Positions 27,016 to 35,865 of a DNA stretch of 53,526 nucleotides are shown here, piece by piece (the first letter of the stretch is position 1; each line of letters opens with the position of its first letter). The translations under genes were made by a program, and so were the position numbers. Location: assembly GCA_903837345.1 (NCBI GenBank), contig CAILUG010000004.1, forward strand, positions 1 to 53,526, read 5' to 3'. Under the pieces are notes generated by a model, which made no database searches, was not told where the DNA came from, and saw only the letters and a program-made list of their open reading frames with translations. The DNA comes from an uncultured Gammaproteobacteria bacterium (GTDB lineage Bacteria > Pseudomonadota > Gammaproteobacteria > Pseudomonadales > Pseudohongiellaceae).

Positions 27016-29370
27016 ATGCGCTCATGGATGATCGCATTCAGCCTTGGTGTGGCACTGGCCGCGTTGCTGCCGGTTTTGCCACCGACTTCTTGCACGATTG
27101 CCGGCTGTGTGTGCCTGCTGTTGCTGCATTACTGGCCGTGCCTGCGGGTGCCGGCGGCAGTGTTGCTGGGTGCCGGCTGGCTATGCCTGTGTGCAGACCA
27201 GCGGCTGGCACAACGCTGGCCACAACCGCCGTTTGCACGGGATGTGTGGGTGGAAGCCACAGTCTGGAACCTGCCAGTCCATAGCGGTGATGCCATGCGT
27301 CTGCAGCTGCGACTGGACAAGGTGTGCCTGTCGGCCAAAGTGGAAGCCTGCAATTTCAACCAACTGCCTGATGATGGGAGGCTGGTGCTGATCAGTGTCC
27401 ATGAACCACTGGCATTGCAACCGGGTCAGCGCTGGCGCTGGCTGTTGCGTCTGCGGCCACCGCACGGCTTTGCCAATCCCGGCGGCTTCGATTATGAAGC
27501 GTGGCTGTTGCAGCAGCATATCAGCGCCACCGGTTATCTGCGTCCACATGCCGGCAATCAGCTGTTGCAGGCCAGCTCTTCGCTGCAACTCCTGCAACAA
27601 TGGCGTTTGGGGCTGGCGCAAACGCTGACGACGCCAGCGGCACTGGCCGCACTCAACTATCCGCATCTGTTGCGTGCACTCTCGATTGGTGACGGCAGCG
27701 GCATCAGTGATGCCGAGTGGCAACTGTTTGCAGAGACCGGCATCACCCATCTGCTGGTGGTGTCAGGTTCGCACGTGGTGTTGATCGTGGTACTGGCCTA
27801 TGCCATCGGCTATTGGCTGGGTTCACGCTGGCACCGGTTATTGCTGTATGTGCCGGCAACCTGGCTGGCGACTGCGTTCGCACTCGCTGCTTCGTGGAGT
27901 TACACAGGTCTGGCAGGCTTTACATTGCCGGCCCAGCGCGCATGGCTGATGTCTGCGGTGGTGTTGCTGGCACGGTTGTGGCGGCGGCAGGTGCAGTCAT
28001 GGCATAGCCTGGCGCTGGCATTGGCGGCGGTGTTGGCGTTCGATCCACTCTCAGTGCTCAATACCGGCTTCTGGCTGTCGTTTGTGGCAGTGTCGGTATT
28101 GTTGATCAGCGCAACCCATACAATGCCGGTGCCGGTGTGGTGGCAACGCTGGTTGCAGGCCGTGTGGGCCTTGCTGCAGTTGCAATGGCGGATGAGCATC
28201 GCCTTGTTGCCGATCGTGCTGGTGTGCTTCCAGCAGACCAGTGTGCTGGCGCCGTTGGTGAATCTGGCGATGATTCCCTTGCTCGGCACAGTAGCAGTGC
28301 CTCTCGCCTTGGGCGGAGTAATGCTGGCCTGGTGGTGGCCAGCGGGCGGCTTGCTGGTGCTGCGGGTAGCGGATGCCGTGGTGGGTTTGTGCATGCACTT
28401 GCTGCAGTGGAGCACGAGCTTGCTGCCCGCCAACATGCTGGTGTTGCCCACACTGACCCTGCCGGGGCTGGTGCTGCTGGTGCTGGCGGTGCTCATCTGC
28501 TTGCTGGCACCTCGACGCTGGCAGCGACTGATCGCCATGGCGACTCTGCCGGTCATTTTCCGGTTGCAACAAACTCCTGCGCAAGAAGATGCCTTGCACG
28601 TGCTGGTGCTGGATGTGGGGCAGGGATTGGCAATCAGTGTCAACACGCCGCATCACCATCTGGTATATGACACGGGGCCGCAGTTCAGTACCAACTTTGA
28701 TGCCGGTGCCGATGTGGTGTTGCCGGTGCTGCGCCGTGCCAATATCCACTCAATTGATCGCGTGATAGTCAGCCACTCCGACAAGGATCATGCCGGGGGC
28801 TTGCCGGCACTGTTGAGGGCCTATCCTGCAGCTGCCTACAGCAGTTCAGTGTTGTCACTGTTTCCGGCCGGCAGTCAGCGCGAGCTGTGCAGGGCCGGCC
28901 AGCACTGGCAGTGGGACGGTGTGAAATTTGAAATGTTGCATCCGGATGGGGGCAACCACGATGACAACAATGGCTCCTGTGTGTTGCTGGTCGAGGCAGC
29001 AGGGCGGCGAGTGCTGTTGCCCGGCGATATTGAGAAACCGGCAGAACAACTGCTGCTGCATCGCTATGACGATCTCCACGCCGACATCGTGGTCGCCCCC
29101 CACCATGGCAGCCGTTCCTCTTCGACCCGGGAGTTGGTGGCAGCGCTGGCCCCGCACTATGTGATTTATTCCACCGGCTACCAGAACCGCTTCAACCATC
29201 CGTCGCCCCAGGTACGCGCCCGTTACCAGGAGCTGGGCGCCCGGGAATTCAATACGGCGGAGCAGGGGGCGGTAAGTGTGGCTATCAGCCAGGATGGCAG
29301 CATCAGCGCTGGCGGGGAAAGGAACGGCAACCGCCATTTCTGGCGGGACGGAACCCCGGCCGGGAGGTAG
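27016..29370 (+). CDS. comEC: DNA uptake channel ComEC/Rec2
   Basis: Inner-membrane channel that carries transforming single-stranded DNA into the cytoplasm. The 784 residues show the three expected parts: an N-terminal OB-like periplasmic region (about 70-190), the Competence membrane domain (about 210-500) with TGITHLLVVSGSHV, and a C-terminal metallo-beta-lactamase-like domain with DVGQG (533-537), SHSDKDHAGG (586-595) and APHHGSRSSS. The metal-ligand His and Asp residues are retained. No Shine-Dalgarno is visible before the ATG. The gene often lies just before exbB-exbD-msbA in gammaproteobacteria, as here. Its presence does not prove competence; other com genes are outside the window. 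Confidence 0.95.
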   Translation: MRSWMIAFSLGVALAALLPVLPPTSCTIAGCVCLLLLHYWPCLRVPAAVLLGAGWLCLCADQRLAQRWPQPPFARDVWVEATVWNLPVHSGDAMRLQLRLDKVCLSAKVEACNFNQLPDDGRLVLISVHEPLALQPGQRWRWLLRLRPPHGFANPGGFDYEAWLLQQHISATGYLRPHAGNQLLQASSSLQLLQQWRLGLAQTLTTPAALAALNYPHLLRALSIGDGSGISDAEWQLFAETGITHLLVVSGSHVVLIVVLAYAIGYWLGSRWHRLLLYVPATWLATAFALAASWSYTGLAGFTLPAQRAWLMSAVVLLARLWRRQVQSWHSLALALAAVLAFDPLSVLNTGFWLSFVAVSVLLISATHTMPVPVWWQRWLQAVWALLQLQWRMSIALLPIVLVCFQQTSVLAPLVNLAMIPLLGTVAVPLALGGVMLAWWWPAGGLLVLRVADAVVGLCMHLLQWSTSLLPANMLVLPTLTLPGLVLLVLAVLICLLAPRRWQRLIAMATLPVIFRLQQTPAQEDALHVLVLDVGQGLAISVNTPHHHLVYDTGPQFSTNFDAGADVVLPVLRRANIHSIDRVIVSHSDKDHAGGLPALLRAYPAAAYSSSVLSLFPAGSQRELCRAGQHWQWDGVKFEMLHPDGGNHDDNNGSCVLLVEAAGRRVLLPGDIEKPAEQLLLHRYDDLHADIVVAPHHGSRSSSTRELVAALAPHYVIYSTGYQNRFNHPSPQVRARYQELGAREFNTAEQGAVSVAISQDGSISAGGERNGNRHFWRDGTPAGR

Positions 29371-29423
29371 GGTAGCCGCAGGGGTTATGGTAAAGTGCCG
29401 GCAGCAATAAAGGAGCCCTGCGA

Positions 29424-30050
29424 GTGTTCGAAATCATAGTCTCCGGTGGAGTGATGATGATCCCCATCATCCTGTGTTCCATCATCGCCATCGCCATCAT
29501 CATTGAACGTTTCTGGTCACTGAATTCTGCCCGCATCGCGCCCCGCAATACGCTGGCCGAGGTGTGGGGCAAGCTGCGGCACAACCAGCTGGATGCAGCG
29601 CAACTGCGCGAGCTGCGCATGGCGTCGCCGCTCGGGCAGATCCTGGCTGCTGGTCTGGTCAATGCCAAAGCCGGTCGTGTCATCATGATTGAAAGCATCG
29701 AGCAGGCAGCTGCCCATGTCGTGCACGACATGGAACGCTATCTGGGCGTGCTCGGCACAATAGCGGCCATCTCGCCGTTGATGGGCCTGCTCGGCACCGT
29801 GCTGGGGATGATCCAGGTGTTCAGCAACACCATGAAGATGGGCAATGGCGACATCAACGTGCTGTCGGGCGGGATCGCGGTGGCGCTGGTCACCACCGCG
29901 TCCGGACTGATCGTGGCGATTCCCTCGATGTTTTTCTACCGGCTGTTTCTGCGGCGTGTGGAATCGCTGGTGATCGAACTGGAACGTGAATCCATCAAGC
30001 TGGTCGACGCACTGCACAGCAGTCGCGCGGTAGAAGTGCAAAACACTTGA
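29424..30050 (+). CDS. exbB: ExbB/TolQ-type proton channel protein
   Basis: Three-helix inner-membrane proton channel that with ExbD energises outer-membrane transport or, in this gene neighbourhood, possibly envelope biogenesis. The 208 residues include a first helix (about 8-28) and the conserved LGTIAAISPLMGLLGTVLGMIQVF (about 108-131) and AVALVTTASGLIVAIPSMFFY (about 152-172). Start is GTG, supported by AAGGAG 8 bases upstream. No tonB in the vicinity. Linked by 19 bases to exbD. Confidence 0.93.
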   Translation: MFEIIVSGGVMMIPIILCSIIAIAIIIERFWSLNSARIAPRNTLAEVWGKLRHNQLDAAQLRELRMASPLGQILAAGLVNAKAGRVIMIESIEQAAAHVVHDMERYLGVLGTIAAISPLMGLLGTVLGMIQVFSNTMKMGNGDINVLSGGIAVALVTTASGLIVAIPSMFFYRLFLRRVESLVIELERESIKLVDALHSSRAVEVQNT

Positions 30051-30069
30051 GACTGCAGGGCTCCGGCTT

Positions 30070-30498
30070 ATGAAATTCAAACGCAACATCAAGAAACCTG
30101 ATGTCATCATCGATCTCACTTCGATGATCGACATCGTGTTCATCCTGTTGCTGTTCTACATGCTGGGTGCCACGTTCACCCGGCCCAACAGTCTGCGAAT
30201 CACCTTGCCACAAGCCAATGGCCAGGCCACCGACCAGCACGATCTGCGGGTGGAAGTGGTCGTCACCAAGACCGGCAACTATGTGGTCAATGGCCATGAA
30301 CTGGGCGACACCAAAGTGGACAGCCTGATGCAGGCCATCACCGACATTGCCGGCGGCGACAATTCAGTGCCGGTGACGCTCACCGCCGATGCCAATACCA
30401 CCCACCAGTCAGTGGTCACGGCGATGGATGCGGTGGCCAGACTCGGCTTCAACAAACTCAATATCGCCACCCGCCAGAGCGAGGCGACCGGCAAATGA
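30070..30498 (+). CDS. exbD: ExbD/TolR-type protein
   Basis: Partner of ExbB, 142 residues: short cytoplasmic N-terminus, one membrane helix with the proton-carrying Asp21 (MIDIVFILLLFYML), and a periplasmic domain to the end. Stop codon overlaps the msbA start by four bases, tying it to lipid A export. This exbBD pair before msbA and lpxK is a known conserved arrangement; its specific client is not established from sequence. Confidence 0.93.
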   Translation: MKFKRNIKKPDVIIDLTSMIDIVFILLLFYMLGATFTRPNSLRITLPQANGQATDQHDLRVEVVVTKTGNYVVNGHELGDTKVDSLMQAITDIAGGDNSVPVTLTADANTTHQSVVTAMDAVARLGFNKLNIATRQSEATGK

Positions 30499-32258
30499 GT
30501 GCTGATTCTGCTTCCAATCTGGCGCTCTATCGCCGTTTGCTGCGCTATGTAGGCCCGCAATGGCCGGCATTTGTATTGGCCATTTTCGGCTTCATCCTCT
30601 ACAGCATTGCCAACTCCGGTTTCGGCGCACTGGTGACTTACATCCTCAATGCGGTGCAGAGCAATGTGGCCATGACCGACGCCAGGCGCCTTATGCTGCC
30701 GGCCATCGTCATCCTGGTAGTAGTGGTACGCGGTATTGGCGGACTGATCGGCAGCTTCTTCATGGCGCAATTGGCGTTCCGTGTTGTGCATCGTCTGCGC
30801 ACAGACGTGTTGCAACGCCTGCTGCGGCTGCCATTGCCGTTCTATGACCGTAATAACAGTGGTCATCTGATTTCGTCGGTTACCTTTAATGTCGCCCAGG
30901 TCAGCGGTGCGGTCAGCGATGCGCTGGCGGTGTCGATCCGTGAAGGACTCACCATCGTTGGTCTGGTCAGTTGGCTGCTGTGGCTGAACTGGCGGCTGAC
31001 GCTGACCTTCATCGTGGTTACACCCTTGATCAGTCTGGTAGTGTTCTATGCCTCACGCCATCTGCGCCGCTACAGCCAACGTATCCAGAATTCGATGGGT
31101 GACGTCACGCAGATCCTCAATGAAACCCTGAAAGGCCTGAGGGTGATCCGCACCTTCGGCGCCGAACGCCAACAAGGCCAGCGCTTCACTGACGCCAGCC
31201 AGTTGAACATGCAGCAAAACCTCAAATTGTCGCTGACCGCTGCTGTCAGCGCCCCCATCATCCAGAGCCTGGTAGGGTGTTCGTTTGCGTTCCTGTTGTG
31301 GCTGGCATTGGCACCGCAATACCAAACCACCATAACACCGGAGGAGTTTGTCGGGTTTCTGGTTACCGCCGGCATGTTGTTCAAGCCGGTGCAGCAAACT
31401 TCCAAAGTCAACGCCGACATCCAGAAGGGCCTGGCGGCCGCTGCATCCATCTTCGCACTGCTGGACGAAAAGGGAGAGGACGACACTGGATCACTGAGTG
31501 TAGAGCGCGTGCAGGGCAAGGTTGAATATCGCCACGTCAGCTTTGATTACCGGGGCAGCAGCGAACCGGTGTTGCAGGATGTATCACTGGTGTGTGAACC
31601 CGGGCAGACCATCGCCATTGTCGGCCATTCCGGCAGTGGCAAGTCGACGCTGGTCAATTTGTTGCCGCGGTTTTACGAAGTACGCACCGGCGACATCCTG
31701 ATCGATGGCCATTCCATCCGCGACTACCGTCTCGCCAGCCTGCGCCACCAGATTGCACTGGTCAGCCAGCAGGTTGTGCTGTTCAACGGCAGCATCCGCG
31801 ACAACGTGGCTTATGGCGAACTGGCCGGCACCAGCGAAGCAGCATTGATCGAAGCACTTGAACATGCCCATGCGATGGAGTTCATCCGCGAGTTGCCGGA
31901 CGGGCTCAACACGATAGTCGGGGATGATGGTCTGCTGTTGTCGGGCGGCCAGCGTCAACGGCTGTCGATTGCCCGCGCACTCCTGAAAAACGCGCCTGTC
32001 CTGATTCTCGATGAAGCCACTTCGGCCCTCGACAGTGCCTCCGAACGTCATATCCAGGATGCGCTGCAAAGGCTGATGCAGGGCCGCACCACGCTGGTCA
32101 TTGCCCATCGCCTGTCCACCATTGAAGCTGCTGATCGTATCGTGGTGATGGACAAGGGCAACATTGTCGAGAGTGGCACCCATCAAACCCTGCTGGCACA
32201 AAATGGCACCTATGCTTCGCTGCATCGCATGCAGTTTGCCGAGGTGGTCAGTGAATGA
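30495..32258 (+). CDS. msbA: Lipid A export ATP-binding/permease protein MsbA
   Basis: Homodimeric ABC exporter that flips lipid A-core across the inner membrane. The 587 residues have a six-helix transmembrane domain (about 15-310) and a nucleotide-binding domain with Walker A GHSGSGKS (377-384), signature LSGGQRQRLSIARALL, Walker B VLILDEATSALDS with Asp506-Glu507, and the switch His in VIAHRLSTIE. The downstream lpxK supports the MsbA assignment over a general multidrug exporter. Confidence 0.95.
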   Translation: MSADSASNLALYRRLLRYVGPQWPAFVLAIFGFILYSIANSGFGALVTYILNAVQSNVAMTDARRLMLPAIVILVVVVRGIGGLIGSFFMAQLAFRVVHRLRTDVLQRLLRLPLPFYDRNNSGHLISSVTFNVAQVSGAVSDALAVSIREGLTIVGLVSWLLWLNWRLTLTFIVVTPLISLVVFYASRHLRRYSQRIQNSMGDVTQILNETLKGLRVIRTFGAERQQGQRFTDASQLNMQQNLKLSLTAAVSAPIIQSLVGCSFAFLLWLALAPQYQTTITPEEFVGFLVTAGMLFKPVQQTSKVNADIQKGLAAAASIFALLDEKGEDDTGSLSVERVQGKVEYRHVSFDYRGSSEPVLQDVSLVCEPGQTIAIVGHSGSGKSTLVNLLPRFYEVRTGDILIDGHSIRDYRLASLRHQIALVSQQVVLFNGSIRDNVAYGELAGTSEAALIEALEHAHAMEFIRELPDGLNTIVGDDGLLLSGGQRQRLSIARALLKNAPVLILDEATSALDSASERHIQDALQRLMQGRTTLVIAHRLSTIEAADRIVVMDKGNIVESGTHQTLLAQNGTYASLHRMQFAEVVSE

Positions 32259-32293
32259 TCAAGGCAGCCATAACACCCCCATAGGTCAAGGCC

Positions 32294-33301
32294 ATGCAAC
32301 GCTGGCTCAGTGAAGCCTGGTACAACGGCTCCTGGTTTTGCAGGTTGCTGCTGCCGTTGAGCGGGCTCTATCACTTGCTGGCACAACGCCAACGCACAGC
32401 CTTGCTGCGTGCTCGCTGGCAGGCCGGTGTGCCTGTCATCGTGGTAGGCAATATCACGGCAGGCGGCACCGGCAAGACACCGGTATGTCTGGCATTGGCG
32501 CAGCATTTCACCGCCCAGGGCAAGCGGGTGGTGCTGGTCAGTCGTGGTTATGGCGGCCACGCCGCGCATTATCCGCTGGTGGTAACTGCAGACTCTGATC
32601 CTGCCGAAGCCGGTGATGAAGCCGTGCTGCTGGCGCGCCAGAGCGGTTGTCCGGTGGTGGTGGATCCACAGCGTGTGCGGGCAGCACAGCTGGCCGAACA
32701 GCAATTGCAGGCCCAGCTCATCATCAGCGACGATGGCTTGCAGCATTATGCACTGGCACGCACGGTTGAAATCGCAGTAATTGACGGCAAGCGAGGTGTC
32801 GGCAACGGCTGGTTGCTGCCTGCGGGTCCGTTGCGTGAACCCGTCTCACGTTTGCAAACCGTCGATTTCGTGCTGGTCAACGGCCCTTGGCAGCAGGCAT
32901 TGGCGGTGCCGGCCGGCAAACAGGTCACTATGCAATTACAGGCCAAGGACCTGGTGAACCTGCAAACCGGCGAGCGGCTGAGCCCTGCACTATGGCTGCA
33001 GCGCCATCCAGCGCCCAAGCCGGTGCATGCGGTGGCCGGCATCGGCAATCCGGCCCGCTTTTTCACAAGCCTGCAACAGCTCGGCTTTGTTATCATGCCG
33101 CACGCTTTTGCGGATCATCATGCGTACCGGGCCAGCGATCTGGCTTTCGGTGATGCGGTGCCGGTGGTGATGACAGCCAAGGATGCCGTGAAGTGCCGGC
33201 GATTTGCGCAAGCGCATTGGTGGGCACTGGAAGTGGAGGCGGAGTTGCCGGCCGGATTCTGGGCGAGTCTTGCCGTGAAAATTTCCGCGCAAGGTCTTTA
33301 A
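32294..33301 (+). CDS. lpxK: Tetraacyldisaccharide 4'-kinase
   Basis: Membrane-associated kinase that phosphorylates the 4' position of the lipid A precursor. 335 residues with an N-terminal hydrophobic hairpin (about 12-30), the Walker A motif [11 protein letters not shown] (52-62), [22 protein letters not shown], and [12 protein letters not shown]. It starts 35 bases after msbA, the usual pair. Full length. Confidence 0.96.
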   Translation: MQRWLSEAWYNGSWFCRLLLPLSGLYHLLAQRQRTALLRARWQAGVPVIVVGNITAGGTGKTPVCLALAQHFTAQGKRVVLVSRGYGGHAAHYPLVVTADSDPAEAGDEAVLLARQSGCPVVVDPQRVRAAQLAEQQLQAQLIISDDGLQHYALARTVEIAVIDGKRGVGNGWLLPAGPLREPVSRLQTVDFVLVNGPWQQALAVPAGKQVTMQLQAKDLVNLQTGERLSPALWLQRHPAPKPVHAVAGIGNPARFFTSLQQLGFVIMPHAFADHHAYRASDLAFGDAVPVVMTAKDAVKCRRFAQAHWWALEVEAELPAGFWASLAVKISAQGL

Positions 33302-33326
33302 CCTGCAACATCAGAGAACAGTAAAC

Positions 33327-33524
33327 ATGCTCGACAAGAAACTGCTGGCGATCCTGGCTTGCCCGGTCTGCAAGGGCAATCTCCATTACGACCCGAGTGC
33401 ACAGGAACTGCTGTGTTATGCCGACAGCCTCGCGTTTCCGATCCGCGACGGCATTCCGGTGATGCTCGACAATGAAGCCCGCCAGCTGACGCCGGAAGAA
33501 AAGGATCAGCGCAAACAGCCATGA
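33327..33524 (+). CDS. ycaR: Trm112/YcaR family small protein
   Basis: A 65-residue protein beginning [15 protein letters not shown] with one CxxC pair (Cys12, Cys15), the usual bacterial YcaR form; eukaryotic Trm112 has more metal ligands. Its role in bacteria is not settled. It is found almost always between lpxK and kdsB, as here. AGAGAAC precedes the start and its stop overlaps the kdsB ATG. Confidence 0.9.
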   Translation: MLDKKLLAILACPVCKGNLHYDPSAQELLCYADSLAFPIRDGIPVMLDNEARQLTPEEKDQRKQP

Positions 33525-34282
33525 GCTCCACGCCCCGCTTCATTGCCGTAATCCCGGCGCGTTACCAGTCGAGCCGCCTGGCCGGCAAGATGCTGCTGGA
33601 CCTTGCCGGCCAGCCGATGATCGTGCATGTGGTCAAACGCGTGCAGCAGAGCCGGGCCAGCGCTGTGTATGTTGCTACAGATGACGACCGCATCCGCAGT
33701 GTGTGCGAGCAGGCCGGTGTCAAAGTCTGCATGACCAATCCTGCCCATCAATCCGGCACCGATCGCATCGCTGAAGTGGCGCAGCAGTTGCAGCTCGCCA
33801 GTGACACCATCGTCGTCAATGTACAGGGTGATGAGCCCTTGATCCCGCCTGCGGTCATCAACCAGGTGGTAGCCAACATGGCGGCACGCCCGCAAACCGG
33901 TATCTGCACGCTTTATTCCGACATTCACGATGAGGCTGAATTCCACAATCCCAATGCCGTCAAGCTGGTCACCGATGCGGCCGGCAATGTGCTGTATTTT
34001 TCGCGCGCGCCGATCCCGTGGCCGCGTGATGGCCATGAGGCCGGCACATTGTGGGGCAAACGTCACCTGGGTATTTATGCCTATCGCGTGCAGGTGCTGC
34101 AGGAATTTGTGCGTTGGCCGCCGAGCCCGCTTGAACAACTGGAAAAACTGGAACAGCTGCGCGCGCTGACGCACGGTGTCGGCATTCACGCCGAACGTTG
34201 CTGCGAAGCCATTCCGCCCGGGGTGGATACTGCCGAAGATCTGGCGCTGGTACGGCAACTGCTGGCCGCACACAACCCGTGA
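33521..34282 (+). CDS. kdsB: 3-deoxy-manno-octulosonate cytidylyltransferase
   Basis: Makes CMP-Kdo from CTP and Kdo, the activated sugar for LPS inner core. 253 residues with [15 protein letters not shown] near the N-terminus, [21 protein letters not shown] and HLGIYAYR. Overlaps both the ycaR stop (four bases) and the phosphatase ATG (one base). Length is normal. Confidence 0.97.
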   Translation: MSSTPRFIAVIPARYQSSRLAGKMLLDLAGQPMIVHVVKRVQQSRASAVYVATDDDRIRSVCEQAGVKVCMTNPAHQSGTDRIAEVAQQLQLASDTIVVNVQGDEPLIPPAVINQVVANMAARPQTGICTLYSDIHDEAEFHNPNAVKLVTDAAGNVLYFSRAPIPWPRDGHEAGTLWGKRHLGIYAYRVQVLQEFVRWPPSPLEQLEKLEQLRALTHGVGIHAERCCEAIPPGVDTAEDLALVRQLLAAHNP

Positions 34283-34794
34283 TGACTCCCGCAACCCCGC
34301 CAATCAGGGTATTGATGGTCTGCCTTGGCAACATCTGTCGTTCACCGACCGCTGAAGGCGTGTTGCGCAAATTGCTGCACGACCAGGGTCTGCAACATGT
34401 GATCGAAGTTGATTCTGCCGGCACCAGCGGCTGGCACGATGGGGAACCGCCGGACCGGCGTACCATCGGGGCAGCGGCCAAACGCGGCTATGACCTGGCA
34501 GCACAGCGCTCGCGTAAAGTGGTGGCCAGTGATTTCGAGCAGCATCATTACATTCTGGCAATGGATGACCAGAATCTGCGTGATCTGAACAGCCTGTGTC
34601 CGCCGCAACACCGCTCCAAACTGGGTTTGCTGCTGCAATACGGCGATTCGGAAATTCCGCATGTGCCGGATCCTTACGAACAGCCGGCAGCAGCTTTTGA
34701 TACCGTACTCGACCTGTGTGAAAACGCCTGCAGTGATTTGTTGCAACAGCTGGTGAAGACCCACAGCCTTGCGGCAGCACGGAGCCAGCCATGA
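34282..34794 (+). CDS. Low-molecular-weight protein-tyrosine phosphatase
   Basis: Cytoplasmic phosphatase of the LMW-PTP family, 170 residues. The P-loop CLGNICRS places the nucleophile at Cys14 and the phosphate-binding Arg at Arg20; the acid Asp is in VPDPYE near residue 130. The open frame reaches upstream into kdsB, but the ATG at 34282 gives the canonical N-terminus and overlaps the kdsB stop by one base (TGATG). In some bacteria such enzymes control capsule or polysaccharide kinases; no kinase is nearby. It is a usual member of this kdsB-murB neighbourhood. Confidence 0.93.
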   Translation: MTPATPPIRVLMVCLGNICRSPTAEGVLRKLLHDQGLQHVIEVDSAGTSGWHDGEPPDRRTIGAAAKRGYDLAAQRSRKVVASDFEQHHYILAMDDQNLRDLNSLCPPQHRSKLGLLLQYGDSEIPHVPDPYEQPAAAFDTVLDLCENACSDLLQQLVKTHSLAAARSQP

Positions 34795-35819
34795 GCCCGG
34801 CAGCACCGGCAATACGGCGGGATGTGGATCTGCGCCATCTCAATACTTTCCATGTGGGTGCCCGTGCCAGTTATTTCGTTACTGTCACCGAAGCCAGCCA
34901 GTTGCAGTGGGTGCTGCAATGGCAGCAGCAACAACAGATTCCGTTCATGCTGATCGGGCAGGGCAGCAATATCCTGTTCAAGGCCGACTATCCGGGCCTG
35001 ATCATCGAGCTGCATCATCGCGGCATCGAAGTGGTTGCCGAAACTGCCGACCATGTTGATGTGAAAGTGCAGGCCGGTGAAATCTGGCATGACTTCGTCG
35101 TGTACAGTCTCGGCCAGCACTGGTACGGACTGGAAAACCTGTCACTGATTCCCGGTACCGTCGGCGCTGCACCTGTGCAGAACATCGGTGCCTATGGGGT
35201 GGAAGTGAAAGACAGCCTGCTGGAACTGGAAGCGCTGGAACTCGCCACCGGTCAGCTGCGCCGCTTCACCAATGCCGACTGTCAATTCAGCTATCGGCAG
35301 TCGTACTTCAAGCAGCAGGGCAAGGATCGTTTCGTCATCTGTGCAGTCACGTTCCGGCTGTCGCGCCATCCCCGACTGGTGCTCGACTATCCGGCCCTGA
35401 AAAGTGCACTGACTGCGGTTGCACCTGACCAGCTGACACCGCAACTGGTCAGCGATACGGTGTGCAAGATCCGCCGCAGCAAGCTGCCGGATCCGGGTGT
35501 GATCGGCAATGCCGGCTCGTTTTTCTGGAATCCGCATGTCAACCAGCAGCAGTTTGAGCGTCTGAAAGCGCAATATCCACACATCCCGGGTTATGCTGAT
35601 CCTGACGGCATCAAGGTTCCGGCAGCCTGGCTGATAGAACAAGCCGGCTGGAAAGGGTATCGGGAGGGCGATGTCGGTGTGCACAAGGACCATGCGCTGG
35701 TACTGGTGAATTACGGCAAAGCCACCGGCGCTGAATTGGTGGCACTGTCGCAAAAAATCCAGGCCTCGGTGCTCGACAAATTTGCAATCCAGTTGTGGCC
35801 CGAAGTCCGGATCGTATAA
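34791..35819 (+). CDS. murB: UDP-N-acetylenolpyruvoylglucosamine reductase
   Basis: FAD enzyme completing UDP-MurNAc synthesis, the second committed step of peptidoglycan. The 342-residue type I enzyme shows LNTFHVGARASYF, GQGSNILF, LIPGTVGAAPVQNIGAYGVE, the catalytic Ser in GNAGSFFWNP, AAWLIEQAGWKG and the C-terminal LWPEVRIV with the catalytic Glu. Start overlaps the phosphatase stop by four bases. Confidence 0.97.
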   Translation: MSPAAPAIRRDVDLRHLNTFHVGARASYFVTVTEASQLQWVLQWQQQQQIPFMLIGQGSNILFKADYPGLIIELHHRGIEVVAETADHVDVKVQAGEIWHDFVVYSLGQHWYGLENLSLIPGTVGAAPVQNIGAYGVEVKDSLLELEALELATGQLRRFTNADCQFSYRQSYFKQQGKDRFVICAVTFRLSRHPRLVLDYPALKSALTAVAPDQLTPQLVSDTVCKIRRSKLPDPGVIGNAGSFFWNPHVNQQQFERLKAQYPHIPGYADPDGIKVPAAWLIEQAGWKGYREGDVGVHKDHALVLVNYGKATGAELVALSQKIQASVLDKFAIQLWPEVRIV

Positions 35820-35865
35820 AAAGCACGGACCCTTGGCACCGTAGCGCGCACAGGCAGATCACGCG